A stretch of DNA of 64,000 nucleotides, from assembly GCA_020638595.1 (NCBI GenBank), contig JACKIG010000018.1, forward strand, positions 1 to 64,000, read 5' to 3'. Origin of the DNA: Rhodospirillaceae bacterium. GTDB taxonomy: Bacteria; Pseudomonadota; Alphaproteobacteria; DSM-16000; Inquilinaceae. The stretch's first letter is position 1; each line of letters opens with the position of its first letter. The notes below the pieces were generated by a model, which saw nothing but the letters and a program-made list of their open reading frames with translations, ran no database searches and was not told the DNA's origin. Positions 27,874-37,100 of this stretch are shown one piece after another. The translations under genes and the position numbers were made by a program.

Positions 27874-27907
27874 CCATGGCGTCCGGGCCATGGTGTCCGG
27901 GCCATGG
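27874..27907. repeat. 14-bp tandem repeat, 2.4 copies
   Basis: CCATGGCGTCCGGG (27874-27887) is followed by CCATGGTGTCCGGG (27888-27901) and a partial CCATGG. The copies differ at one base. It lies just upstream of the aspartate dehydrogenase start. Confidence 0.6.
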
Positions 27908-28040
27908 AGTTTCGGGATCCCGCGGGGCCGGCCGCCGGCCTGCTGCCGACACTAGCGAAGTCGACCGCATCGCGCGAGCCCGGCCCCGTACCGGGGCGGC
28001 CCGACCCCGGGGGGGCCGACCGCGGGGCCCTCCTGATGTG

Positions 28041-28094
28041 ATGATGAAAGACTCGACCCCGGGCATGATGATGAAAGACTCGACCCCGGGCATC
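28041..28094 (+). repeat. 27-bp tandem repeat, two copies, GACCCC family
   Basis: Two adjacent 27-base units (28041-28067 and 28068-28094) are identical except for the last base. Each contains ATGATGAAAGACTC then GACCCCGGGC. The same element in diverged form lies at 20603-20629 in the opposite orientation. Short dispersed elements of this kind can belong to REP-like families; no associated transposase is in this window. Confidence 0.65.
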
Positions 28095-28189
28095 AATGCC
28101 GCCTGCCGGGGTCGGGCTGCTTCGGCGGGTGCGCGGGGGGACTGCGGCCAAGGCTCGGTACAGTGGGGCGGCGACCGTCAGTCCAGCGG

Positions 28190-31100
28190 CTACGGGGCTG
28201 CCAGCAGGCGCAGGTCCGGCCGGCGCGCCAGCACGTCGGCCCGCCGGCGGCGGGCGTCCTCGTCCGGCTCGCCGTCGCCTTCGGCGGCGATCCGGTCTTC
28301 CGCCAGCCGCAGTTCCCACAGTGCCGCCCCCTGCTCGTGCGCCAGGTCCTGGGCCTCGGTGGCGATCACCTGGGCCTGGGCCGGGGCCGTCGGGCGCAAC
28401 AGCCTGGCCCTCAGGCGCTGGATCTCGGGCAGGCACCACCATTCGCCGGTGCGCTTGATGTGGTTGAGGGCCTCGCTCAACGTGGCCAGCGCCTCGCCCG
28501 TGCGGCCGGCGGCGGCCAGCTGTTCGGCGAAGATCGACAGGTAGAACGGGATCTCGATCTCCACCGCATTGGCCCGGAAGGTCGCAATGGCCTGGGTCAT
28601 CAGCGTCAGGCCCTTGGCGTCCGCCCCCTCGCGCGTGGCGAAGAAGCCGCGGTGGAAGCCGACGAGGTGCAGCCAATAGGGAATGCCGCGCGCCTCGGCC
28701 AGGCGTTCCAGCCGCTCCAGGCAGTGCAGCAGCCGGTCGTAGTCGCGGCCCGTCTGCGAGACCAGCGAGGCATTCGCCAGGGTCAGCGACAGCGTGAAGG
28801 TCGACTGGGCCGTGGAGACCTCGATGGCCTCTTCGATATGGGCACGGCTCTGCTCCACCGCGCCCAGCAGCATCTCCGTCCAGGCGAGATAGGTCAGCGG
28901 CGTCGATGGGTATTGCAGGTTGGCCAGCTCGCGCGTGTCCTTCAGCCGCGGCCCGATCTCCAGCGCCCGGGTAAGATGGCCTTGCGCCGCCTCCAGCCGG
29001 CCGTGGAAGAACGACATGCAGCCGGAGAACGACTCCCCCAGGATCAGGGCGATCGGGTCGCCATGCTGCTCGGCCAGTCGGAACGCCTCGCGGGCGACGC
29101 CGATGGCGCCTTCCGGGTCGGGCCGGTTGAAGTTGATTCCGAATTCCAGCCGCAGAACGCGGATCAGCCGTCGCCGCTCGCCCAGGCGGTCGCACAGCGC
29201 CCGCGCCCGCCGGCAGGCCTGGCGGGCGTCGTCGCCGGCGGTGAAGCGGGCCGACCGCAACGTCTCTGCCAGCATGATCTGCAGCGGCAGTTCCAGGCGC
29301 GCGCGGGCCTCGTCGTCGGGAAGCGGCGCCAGCAGGCGCAGGCCGGCGTCCAGATGGCTGCGCGCCTCGCCGTAGGCGCCGCGCCGGGTGGCCCGCTTGC
29401 CCGCCTCCAGCCACAGGGCGCAGGCCCGGTCGACGCGCCGGGCTTCGGTGTAGTGGCGGGCCAGCACCTCTGGCCGGTTCTCGCCGATCTCGGGCAGCAC
29501 TTCCTCGATCCGCTCCGCCACCCGGCCGTGCAGGTCCTCGCGCGTGCGCCGCAGCAATGTGTTGTAGACCGCCTCGTGCAGCAGGCCGTGCCTGAAGGCA
29601 TAGGCTTCCAGCTGGGGCCCGTGCTCGCGCACGATCAGCGAGGCCGCTACCAGAACGTCCAGCGAGGCGCGCAGCGCGGGTTCCGGAACCGGCATGACGC
29701 CGGCGAGGACGGGCACGGAGAATTCGCGGCCGATGACGGAGGCGACCTGCGCCACCTGTTTGGACGCTTCGTCCCGGTCCAGGCGCGACAGCAAGGTGTC
29801 GTGCAGCGTCTCCGGCACCGTCACGTGCATCTCGCCTTCCACCGGCACCAGCCGGCCGTCGATCTCGCGCATCCGGTCGGATTCGAGGATGGCCTGGACC
29901 ACCTGCTCGATGAACAGCGGCACGCCGTCGGTCTTCTCGACGATCTCGTCGAAGACCGCTTCCGGCAGCTGGCGTCCCTCCAGCTGGCTCAGGACCATCG
30001 AAGCCGCCTGGGCGCGGGTGAGGTGGCTGAGCTTCAGCAACGTCACGTTCTGCAGGTGTGCCCAGGGGCAGGCGAAATCGGGCCGGTAAGTGACCAGCAC
30101 CATGGCCGGGACCTCGGCGATCCGCGCGATCACATGGCCGACCAGGTCGGCCGTGGACGGGTCGCTCCAGTGGGCGTCCTCCACCACGAACAGGACCGGC
30201 CTCGTCCGCGCCGCTTCGACGATACGCTCCGTCAACGCCGAGATGACCTGGCGGTGCAGATGCTCCGGCACGACCTCGGCGCCATCGCGGCCGCGGTCGC
30301 GCAGGGACAGCAGCAGCTCGAAGCTCTCCAGCTGCGACACCGTCGCCGGCACGGCGTTCAGCAGCGATTGCAGCTTTTCGCGCCGCATCTCCAGCGGGTC
30401 GTCCGGGGTGAAGCCGGCCGACAGCTCCAGTTGCCGGATCGCCGGGAAGAAGGCGCTGTCGCCGTAATGCGGCCAGCACTGATAGGCCAGGCGGAAATGC
30501 GGCTCGGCCTCGACGTGGTCCAGCAGGTCGCTGACCAGCCGGGACTTGCCGATGCCGGGTTCGCCGGCCAGCAGCACGGCCTGTCCCTCGCCGGACTTGG
30601 TCATCGCCCAGCGTTCCACCAGCAGCGCCTTTTCCTGGATGCGCCCGATCATCGTGGCGACCTGGCGGGGATGGGTGGCGGCGAACCGGCTCTCCACCAC
30701 CCGCTCCCCCAGGACGCGCCAGACCTCCACGGGTTCGGCATAGCCCCGCAACGTGAAGCCGCCCTTGAATTCGAACTCGAACAGGCCGCCGGCGAGCCGC
30801 CGGGTCATGGCGCTGATCAGGATCTGGTCGGGTTCCGCCATCATTTGCAGGCGCGACGCCAGGTTGGGCGTGTCGCCCACGGCCGCACGCTCCTGGGCCG
30901 CCCCCTCGCCGACCAGATCGCCGACCACGACCAGGCCGGTGGCGATGCCGACCCTCACCTCCGGCGGCCAGCCCAGGGACGACGGCAGGCGCCGGACCGC
31001 GTCGACAACGGCGATCCCGGCCCTGACCGCCCGTTCCGCCTCGTTCTCGTGCGCCTGGGGATAGCCGAAATAGGCGATCGCCGCGTCGCCCACATATCTT

Positions 31101-31540
31101 GCGACATGGCCGCCGAACCGGACGATGGCCTCCGTGCAGGTCTCGTGGAAGCGGCGGATCACCTCGCGCGTCTCTTCGGGGTCGAGTTGCGCTGCCATGG
31201 CGGTGGAGCCGACGAGATCGCAGATCAGCACCGTCAGCGTCCGCCGCTCCGCCTCGCCGACGACGCCGGCTTCGTCCGCCGGGCGGGCGGCAGCCCTGCC
31301 GGCGGCCGGCAGCGGGCCAGGCGCGGCCGCTGTGACGGCGACGGGTGTCTGCGTCAATTCGGTGATGGCGGTCCGCAGCCTGCGGCGGTGGCCGACCTTG
31401 GTCACGCCGATCTCGCGCAGGTCGTCGTCGGTCAGTCCGCCCAGGACCTGGGCGTCGATGGCGTGCTCGCGGAAGGCCGCGGCGTATTCCCCCAGGCCCA
31501 GGCCCGCCAGCCAGGCATCGATATCGATCGGTGCAGACAT
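28190..31540 (-). CDS. Multidomain adenylate cyclase: SAM domain, class III cyclase, ATPase, TPR
   Basis: A 1116-residue signalling protein. Domains: SAM at 1-65 (IDAWLAGLGLGEYAAAFREH); class III cyclase at about 100-285, with first metal Asp in VLICDLVGSTAMAA, second in YVGDAAIAYFGYP, and catalytic Asn/Arg in GDTPNLASRLQ; a STAND-like ATPase from about 330 with Walker A LAGEPGIGKSRL; helical/TPR region from about 680 to the end. All cyclase residues I can check are present, so it should make cAMP (or cGMP). The start at 31540 opens directly on the SAM domain. Cytoplasmic; the trigger is unknown. It is 50 bases downstream of a second cyclase gene and probably in the same operon. Confidence 0.9.
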   Translation of the reverse strand: MSAPIDIDAWLAGLGLGEYAAAFREHAIDAQVLGGLTDDDLREIGVTKVGHRRRLRTAITELTQTPVAVTAAAPGPLPAAGRAAARPADEAGVVGEAERRTLTVLICDLVGSTAMAAQLDPEETREVIRRFHETCTEAIVRFGGHVARYVGDAAIAYFGYPQAHENEAERAVRAGIAVVDAVRRLPSSLGWPPEVRVGIATGLVVVGDLVGEGAAQERAAVGDTPNLASRLQMMAEPDQILISAMTRRLAGGLFEFEFKGGFTLRGYAEPVEVWRVLGERVVESRFAATHPRQVATMIGRIQEKALLVERWAMTKSGEGQAVLLAGEPGIGKSRLVSDLLDHVEAEPHFRLAYQCWPHYGDSAFFPAIRQLELSAGFTPDDPLEMRREKLQSLLNAVPATVSQLESFELLLSLRDRGRDGAEVVPEHLHRQVISALTERIVEAARTRPVLFVVEDAHWSDPSTADLVGHVIARIAEVPAMVLVTYRPDFACPWAHLQNVTLLKLSHLTRAQAASMVLSQLEGRQLPEAVFDEIVEKTDGVPLFIEQVVQAILESDRMREIDGRLVPVEGEMHVTVPETLHDTLLSRLDRDEASKQVAQVASVIGREFSVPVLAGVMPVPEPALRASLDVLVAASLIVREHGPQLEAYAFRHGLLHEAVYNTLLRRTREDLHGRVAERIEEVLPEIGENRPEVLARHYTEARRVDRACALWLEAGKRATRRGAYGEARSHLDAGLRLLAPLPDDEARARLELPLQIMLAETLRSARFTAGDDARQACRRARALCDRLGERRRLIRVLRLEFGINFNRPDPEGAIGVAREAFRLAEQHGDPIALILGESFSGCMSFFHGRLEAAQGHLTRALEIGPRLKDTRELANLQYPSTPLTYLAWTEMLLGAVEQSRAHIEEAIEVSTAQSTFTLSLTLANASLVSQTGRDYDRLLHCLERLERLAEARGIPYWLHLVGFHRGFFATREGADAKGLTLMTQAIATFRANAVEIEIPFYLSIFAEQLAAAGRTGEALATLSEALNHIKRTGEWWCLPEIQRLRARLLRPTAPAQAQVIATEAQDLAHEQGAALWELRLAEDRIAAEGDGEPDEDARRRRADVLARRPDLRLLAAP

Positions 31541-31590
31541 CGCTCCCCATCGTCCGCTTCCGCGGTCGCCGGGGCCGCGGAATGCCCAAA

Positions 31591-33402
31591 TCAGCCGGCC
31601 GCGAGCGCCGCGGCCGGGATGCGGTAGAACGAAACCGGCTCCGCCAGGCCCTTCAGGACGCAGCTTTCCCGGCGGATGTCCATGCCGTCCAGCAATGCCG
31701 ACACATCCGGATCGGCCATCATCTCGCCCGACAGCACGATGTCGCCGCCGGTGCTGCGGCTTTGCAGCCGCGCCGCCATGTTGACCGCGCTGCCGAAATA
31801 GTCCAGCCGGTCGTTCAAGGTGACGGCCACGCACGGCCCGCGATGCAGGCCCAGCTTGATGACGAGCGGCTCGCCCCCGCGCTGCCGGTTGAATCCCGCG
31901 ACCGCCCGCTGGATGGCGATCCCGGCCGCGGCGGCGCTGGCCGGGTCGCTGAAGACCGCCATCACCGCATCGCCGATGGTCTTCACGATACCGCCGTCAT
32001 GGGCCCGCACATGGCCGGCCAGGAAGCGGAAATGCTCGCGCACCAGCGCATAGGCCGGGGCGTCGCCGATCCGCTCGTACAGCTCCGTCGAATCCTTCAG
32101 GTCGGTGAACATCAGCGTGGCCTGCGAGATCGGGGCCTCGTCGCCGGGGCGCAGTCCGGCATCGGGGAAGAGGTCGCGAAAGGTCTGCAGGGCGGTGACG
32201 CGGTCGGCCGTCAACGCGTCCCGCAGCCAGGTCCGGTCCTCGATCACGGCGGTGAGGGGGCGGTCTTCCCGGTTGATCAGCCGAAGGCGGCCCGGCGGGG
32301 CCGGCGGGCCCATGCGCACGGTGCCGTCTTCCAGCACCAGCTCGGGGAACGGGCCGTCCTTCCAGGACAGGTCGGTGGCGCCGCCGATCTCGAATGTGCG
32401 CAGCCGATAGTCGCCGGGCGGGAATGCAGCCTCGACCTCGCGCGTCAGGCCCGGGCCGACCGTGACCTGGGCGCGGATGTGGGGGGTGGTCATCGGCCCG
32501 AGCAGGCAGTACTCGCCGTCGGGGATCGGCCGCAGCCAGGTTGCCGGCCGGAACGTCACCTCCACATTGCGGGCGAACTCGCGGTCGTAAGTGATATTGC
32601 AGCTTTCGCAATGGGCGCGGGTCGGCAGGCGGTCGAGGCTGATGACCGACATCTTCGCGCCGCGGCAGCGTGGGCAGAGCAGGTCCCACCGCAGTTCCAG
32701 CACCCCGTCGACGACGGCTTGCAGGCACAGCTCGACGACGTGGCGCGTCCGGCAGCCCCAGTGTGCGGCCAGCGGATAGGGGCGCAGGCGGACCAGGTCC
32801 ATCTCCATCGCGCGCGCCAGATGGTCGGTCAGCCGGCGCGCCAGGCCGTGACCGTTGCCGGATGCCTCGATGCTGTCGATGGCCGCCGACAGCCGGTCCT
32901 GCCGGCCCCCGGCCAGGCGATGGGGTGTCGTTTCGAAGGCGGTGTCGCGCCGGTGTGCGGCCCAGTCGCGGGCCAGGTCGGCCAGGCGCGTGAATGTCCG
33001 GCGGGTGGAGGCGAAGAAGGCGGTGGCCAGCAGGATGCGGCCGAACAGGGTCCTCGGTTCGGCGTCCACCGTGTAGTGCCCGACCGCGCCCGTGCCGTCG
33101 GGTCGCAGCCTCAGCGTCGCGACAAGGCGCGCCAGCGGCCCGCGGCTGAACACGCGTTCATGGCGAAACCACTGGGCATGGATCCATTCTACGGGAACTT
33201 CTTCCCAGTCCAGGTGGACCGGACCCTTGCGCGCGTGGGCGGTGATGCGGACGGATCCGTCGGGGCGCACGGTCTCGACGATCGTGTGCTTGGGCAGTCC
33301 GGCAGCCTCGTTGGCACGGGCGGTGTCCGCCAGTGCCGGCCAGACGGCCTCCGGCGGACTGTCGAACCGCCAGACGAAGGTGCGGGATTGCAGCCGTGCC
33401 AT
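31591..33402 (-). CDS. Adenylate cyclase with N-terminal START-like domain and zinc ribbon (DUF5939 type)
   Basis: A 603-residue protein. The N-terminal 150 residues look like an SRPBCC/START-type ligand fold (FVWRFDSPPEAVWPALADT). The middle has a four-cysteine zinc ribbon, LCPRCRGAKM then HCESCNITYD. The C-terminal class III cyclase (about 430-600) has metal Asp in LMFTDLKDSTELYERIG and in KTIGDAVMAVFSDP, and catalytic Asn/Arg in GSAVNMAARLQ. The architecture matches cyclases carrying DUF5939. The start at 33402 begins MARLQSRTFVWRF; a longer in-frame start at 33570 is less likely. First gene of a two-cyclase unit. Confidence 0.85.
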   Translation of the reverse strand: MARLQSRTFVWRFDSPPEAVWPALADTARANEAAGLPKHTIVETVRPDGSVRITAHARKGPVHLDWEEVPVEWIHAQWFRHERVFSRGPLARLVATLRLRPDGTGAVGHYTVDAEPRTLFGRILLATAFFASTRRTFTRLADLARDWAAHRRDTAFETTPHRLAGGRQDRLSAAIDSIEASGNGHGLARRLTDHLARAMEMDLVRLRPYPLAAHWGCRTRHVVELCLQAVVDGVLELRWDLLCPRCRGAKMSVISLDRLPTRAHCESCNITYDREFARNVEVTFRPATWLRPIPDGEYCLLGPMTTPHIRAQVTVGPGLTREVEAAFPPGDYRLRTFEIGGATDLSWKDGPFPELVLEDGTVRMGPPAPPGRLRLINREDRPLTAVIEDRTWLRDALTADRVTALQTFRDLFPDAGLRPGDEAPISQATLMFTDLKDSTELYERIGDAPAYALVREHFRFLAGHVRAHDGGIVKTIGDAVMAVFSDPASAAAAGIAIQRAVAGFNRQRGGEPLVIKLGLHRGPCVAVTLNDRLDYFGSAVNMAARLQSRSTGGDIVLSGEMMADPDVSALLDGMDIRRESCVLKGLAEPVSFYRIPAAALAAG

Positions 33403-33812
33403 GTCCGGGCAAGGATAGGGATGCAACGGGGGCGCCAATGTGGCGCGGGTCGCATCGGCAGGGCAAGCCGGTGCGGGGCGGCTTCGGCGGGTCGGCGCGC
33501 GCGGGATCGGGGACGACACCGGCTTGCGATGATACCAACGGGCCGATGAAATCCAGACCGTCTCGCCCATTTATGGTCGCTTGAGATTAACTCTATCTTA
33601 ACCCAACATTCGGCGACGGAACCTAATCAAAGGCCTGATGTCCGGCGGGTCCGGTTCGCGCGTTGTCTGTGCAGTGTGGCCATTTCACGTGAGACTAAGT
33701 TGAAACGTTCTCGCGAAATCCGCATGAGCGGTACGTCGGCGAGCCGACGACCTGGATAATTTGAAGACGTAGTTCGTCGGGTTGAAATGATGTCTTTCCG
33801 CCTCGCAGGGGC

Positions 33813-33971
33813 ATGAATTCGATGGTGGGCGCACTGAATGAAGTGGTCAATTTGACTTCAGGTAGTATCAACGAGATGTGCGAGCACATTCAGTCATTGA
33901 GAGCACCTTCAAATCGCGCATCAGTATTTGATAAATGTTTCTCGGTCGATGTTGTGGCTGTCGGTGATTAA
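33813..33971 (+). CDS. Possible 52-residue small ORF (doubtful)
   Basis: ATG at 33813 to TAA at 33969-33971 gives a 52-residue peptide starting MNSMVGALNEVVNLTSGSIN. GCAGGGG lies too close to the start for a good ribosome binding site, and codon use is not the G/C-third pattern of the neighbours. It could be a leader peptide or chance. No family is recognised. Confidence 0.2.
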   Translation: MNSMVGALNEVVNLTSGSINEMCEHIQSLRAPSNRASVFDKCFSVDVVAVGD

Positions 33972-33998
33972 CTAATATCATTCCATTCATTAACCAAT
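33967..33998. promoter_or_regulatory. Direct repeats upstream of the giant gene
   Basis: ATTAACTAAT (33967-33976) and ATTAACCAAT (33989-33998) match at 9 of 10 positions and are 22 bases apart, close to two helical turns. They lie about 140 bases before the giant gene start. A tandem activator site is possible, but this is inference from spacing alone. Confidence 0.3.
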
Positions 33999-34135
33999 AA
34001 TATCGCTAAAATGCGATCTAAAGGGATGACGACGGCGGTCCGGCGAAGTAGTGTAACCGGCGAGGGAATACGTGTGTCCGGGGCCGTTGCGTGTCGCGAG
34101 CGGCGAAACTCCGGGGGCAAAGGGGGAACCAAGCA

Positions 34136-37100
34136 ATGACCAGCCGTCGCAATCGAGCTGAGACTAGGGTCCATGGTCCTGCCGACGCCCGGCGGACACC
34201 CTTGGGCAGGCTCGGGCTTGGGGCCCCGCATGACCCCACATGGCGATTCGCGCGGATGCGCCCCTTGGGGCGATCGCCGGTGCTGCGCACGGCGCTGGTC
34301 GGGTCGACCGCGCTGACGGCGGCCGGTGTCTGCGGCCACCTGTTCCTTTCCGACGCCGCCATGGCGCTGCCGACGGACGGCACCGTGGTCGAGGGCCAGG
34401 CGGAGATCATTTACGGCGAGAACTCGGTCACGATCCAGCAAGGGTCCGATCGTGTCATCATTGAATGGCAGACCTTCGACATCGCGGGGCATGAAAGCGT
34501 CGACTTCATCCAGCCCTCCGCCTTTGCTGCCGCCCTCAATCGCGTCCTCTCCGGTGCCCCCTCGCAGATCCTCGGCTCGCTGACCGCCAACGGGCAGGTC
34601 TTCATCTCCAACCCCGCCGGCATCAATTTCGGCCCCAATGCCAATGTCGACGTGGCGTCCATCGTGGCGACCTCGCTCGACATCATGAACCGCGACTTCA
34701 TGGAAAGCCGGCTGGACTTCAACATCGCCGGCGACCCGACGGCGGTGATCGAGAACCACGGCGCGATCCGGGCCAGCGGCCTGGCGGCGCTGGTGGGCCC
34801 GGGTGCCCGCAATGCCGGGGTGATCGTCGCCGACGTGACGATCCTGGGCGGCGGCCAGGGCTTCGCGCTGGACTACTACGGCGACGGGCTGGTGAACTTC
34901 ACCATCACGGACCCGACGACGGCGCAGCCGATCGATGCGGACGGCAACCCGCTGGCGGCGCTGGTGGTCAACGACGGGACGATCATGTCCGATGGCGGGC
35001 AGGTGATCCTGGCGGCCGATGCGGCGGCGGGGGTGATCGACAACGTCATCAACCTGGACGGCGTCGTGATGGCGCGGTCGATCGCGACAGAGGGCGGGCA
35101 GGTGGCCCTGGTCGGCGGCGACGAAGGTGCGGTCGTGGTGGCCGGCACCATCGAGGCGACCGGCGACGACGACGGCGAAGCAGGCGGCACGGTCCATGTG
35201 CTGGGCGACACGGTGGTGCTGGCCGACGGGGCGGTGATCGACGTGTCGGGCCGGGCCGGCGGCGGCACGGCGCTGATCGGCGGCGATCAGGGCGGCGGCG
35301 CCCATGTGCCGACGGGGTCGCTGGCGTATCTGGCACCGGCGGCCGGCGGCCGCTCGGGCACCACCATCGTGGTGGATGCCGCGTTCGAAACCGACGGCTT
35401 CATCCCCGAGGCGGACATCGTCTATGTCGAAGGCGGGTCCGTGGTGGCGGCCGATGCGACCGATACCGGCGACGGCGGCACAGTCGTGGCCTGGGCGAAT
35501 GACGAACTGGAATTCCACGGGTCGATCAGCGCCGGAGGCGGCGCCAACGGCGGCGACGGCGGGCTGGTCGAACTGTCCGGCGGTACCCTTGTCGCGGATG
35601 GGGCCGTTGAACTCCGCGCCGCCTTGGGCAAGGCCGGAAGCCTGATCCTCGATCCGACCGTCCTCCTCGTGTCCGAAGTCAGTGGCACGATCGACAGCGT
35701 TCTTGGCGTGGGCGGCAGTGGCGGCACGGTCAACCTGACGGCGACCGAGGCAATCATTGTCGACGTAGCGATCGACACCTCGGGGTCGGCGGTTGCCGGG
35801 ACGTTGAATTTCGATGACCAGGATGACGACAACGCGCTGACGGTCAACCTGGACAACCCGATCACGCTGGGCGCGGCGCAGGGCATCACCGGCGAAGCCA
35901 CCATCGTCAACATTTCCACGACGCTGGGCGATGCCATCCAGGACGGCATCGACATGTCCGCCGCCGGCGCGACCATCAATGTCGCCCCGGGCACCTATGT
36001 GGAGAATGTGACCATCGACCGGTCGTTGACCCTGGTGTCGACCGACGGGCGCGACGTCACCACGATCGAGGGGATCTCCGGCGCCGGATCGCTGGGGACG
36101 GTGGTCATCGTCCCGAATGTCAACGACGTGCAGATCGGTGATATCGGCCACGGATTCACCATCGAAGGCATCGATAACGGCAGTCCGGGGATCGAAAACG
36201 CGGCCGTCTACCTGCAGGGCAGCCACGACGGTATCGACATCATCGGCAACGACATCGTCGCCAACGGCGATGCGGGCCTGCTGAGCGAAAACACGGCCAC
36301 GGTCAACGACGTCGTCGTCGACAACAACATCTTCTCCGGCCAGACATTCGAAGGGTCGGCCCCGGCCGGCGACGGCTTCGGCCAGCAGTTCACGCTGCCG
36401 AACGTGCCGCGCCAGCTGGTGACGTTGAGCGGTCCCAATACATCGAACGTCGCCTTCACCAACAACGAGATCACCGGCACCGCCGGCGGCACCAATGCCG
36501 GCGGCAACCCCCAGGGCAATACGCTGGTGACGATCGATGCCACCAACGCGACGATCACCGGCAACATCTTCAACGGTGTCACGTCGCGGTACGGGACCAG
36601 CCTGCGCGCGCGCGGCACCAACACCCTGATCAGCGGCAATACGTTCCATGCCGCGGGCCTCACCGACACCAACGGCCACCTGTTCGTCCACGAGACGATC
36701 TATACCGACCTGCCTGCGGGCGCCCCGTCGAACATCGTTGAGATCTTCGAGGCCAACACCTTCGTCGGGCGTGCAACCGTCACCAGCGACGACGGAAATG
36801 TCGGCGCGGACGGCATCGGACTGACGATCCAGGGTGCGATCGACGCCTCCGTTGCCGGGGCGACGGTTCACGTCAATGACGGCCTCTATGAGGAAAGCAT
36901 CGTCGTCGACCGGGCGCTGACCGTCGCCGGCGGCGGCATCGGCAACACGACGACGGTGGCTGTCGAGGCCGGCAGCGTCGGCATGACCATCACCAGCAGC
37001 GACGTCACGGTGACGGGCATCGAATTCGACGGCCAGGATCAAGCCAATACGACCGGCGTGCTGGTCGAAGCCGACGGCAGCAATGTCGAAGACGTGACGC

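Larger units (their letters stand above)
27862..28189. other. Repeat-rich intergenic spacer
   Basis: The 328 bases between the cyclase stop and the aspartate dehydrogenase start (both leftward) hold no convincing gene. They contain a 14-bp tandem repeat, G-runs and C-runs with self-complementary potential around 27985-28030, and the 27-bp tandem GACCCC repeat. Confidence 0.6.
33403..34135. other. AT-richer leader region upstream of the giant exoprotein gene
   Basis: A 733-base spacer whose part from 33570 to about 34030 is distinctly AT-richer than the rest of the window. It separates a leftward cyclase operon from the rightward giant gene, so it must carry both promoters. It contains a short palindrome CGTCGGC-ga-GCCGACG (33734-33749), a marginal 52-codon reading frame, and a pair of direct repeats. 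No RNA gene was recognised. Confidence 0.6.

Noticed and set aside
28163..31627. A 1154-codon plus-strand open frame
   Set aside because: It is antisense to the SAM-cyclase gene, which has clear domain motifs in the other direction.
33695..33889. A 64-codon minus-strand frame in the leader of the giant gene
   Set aside because: It has no ribosome site and no recognisable motif, and overlaps likely regulatory DNA.
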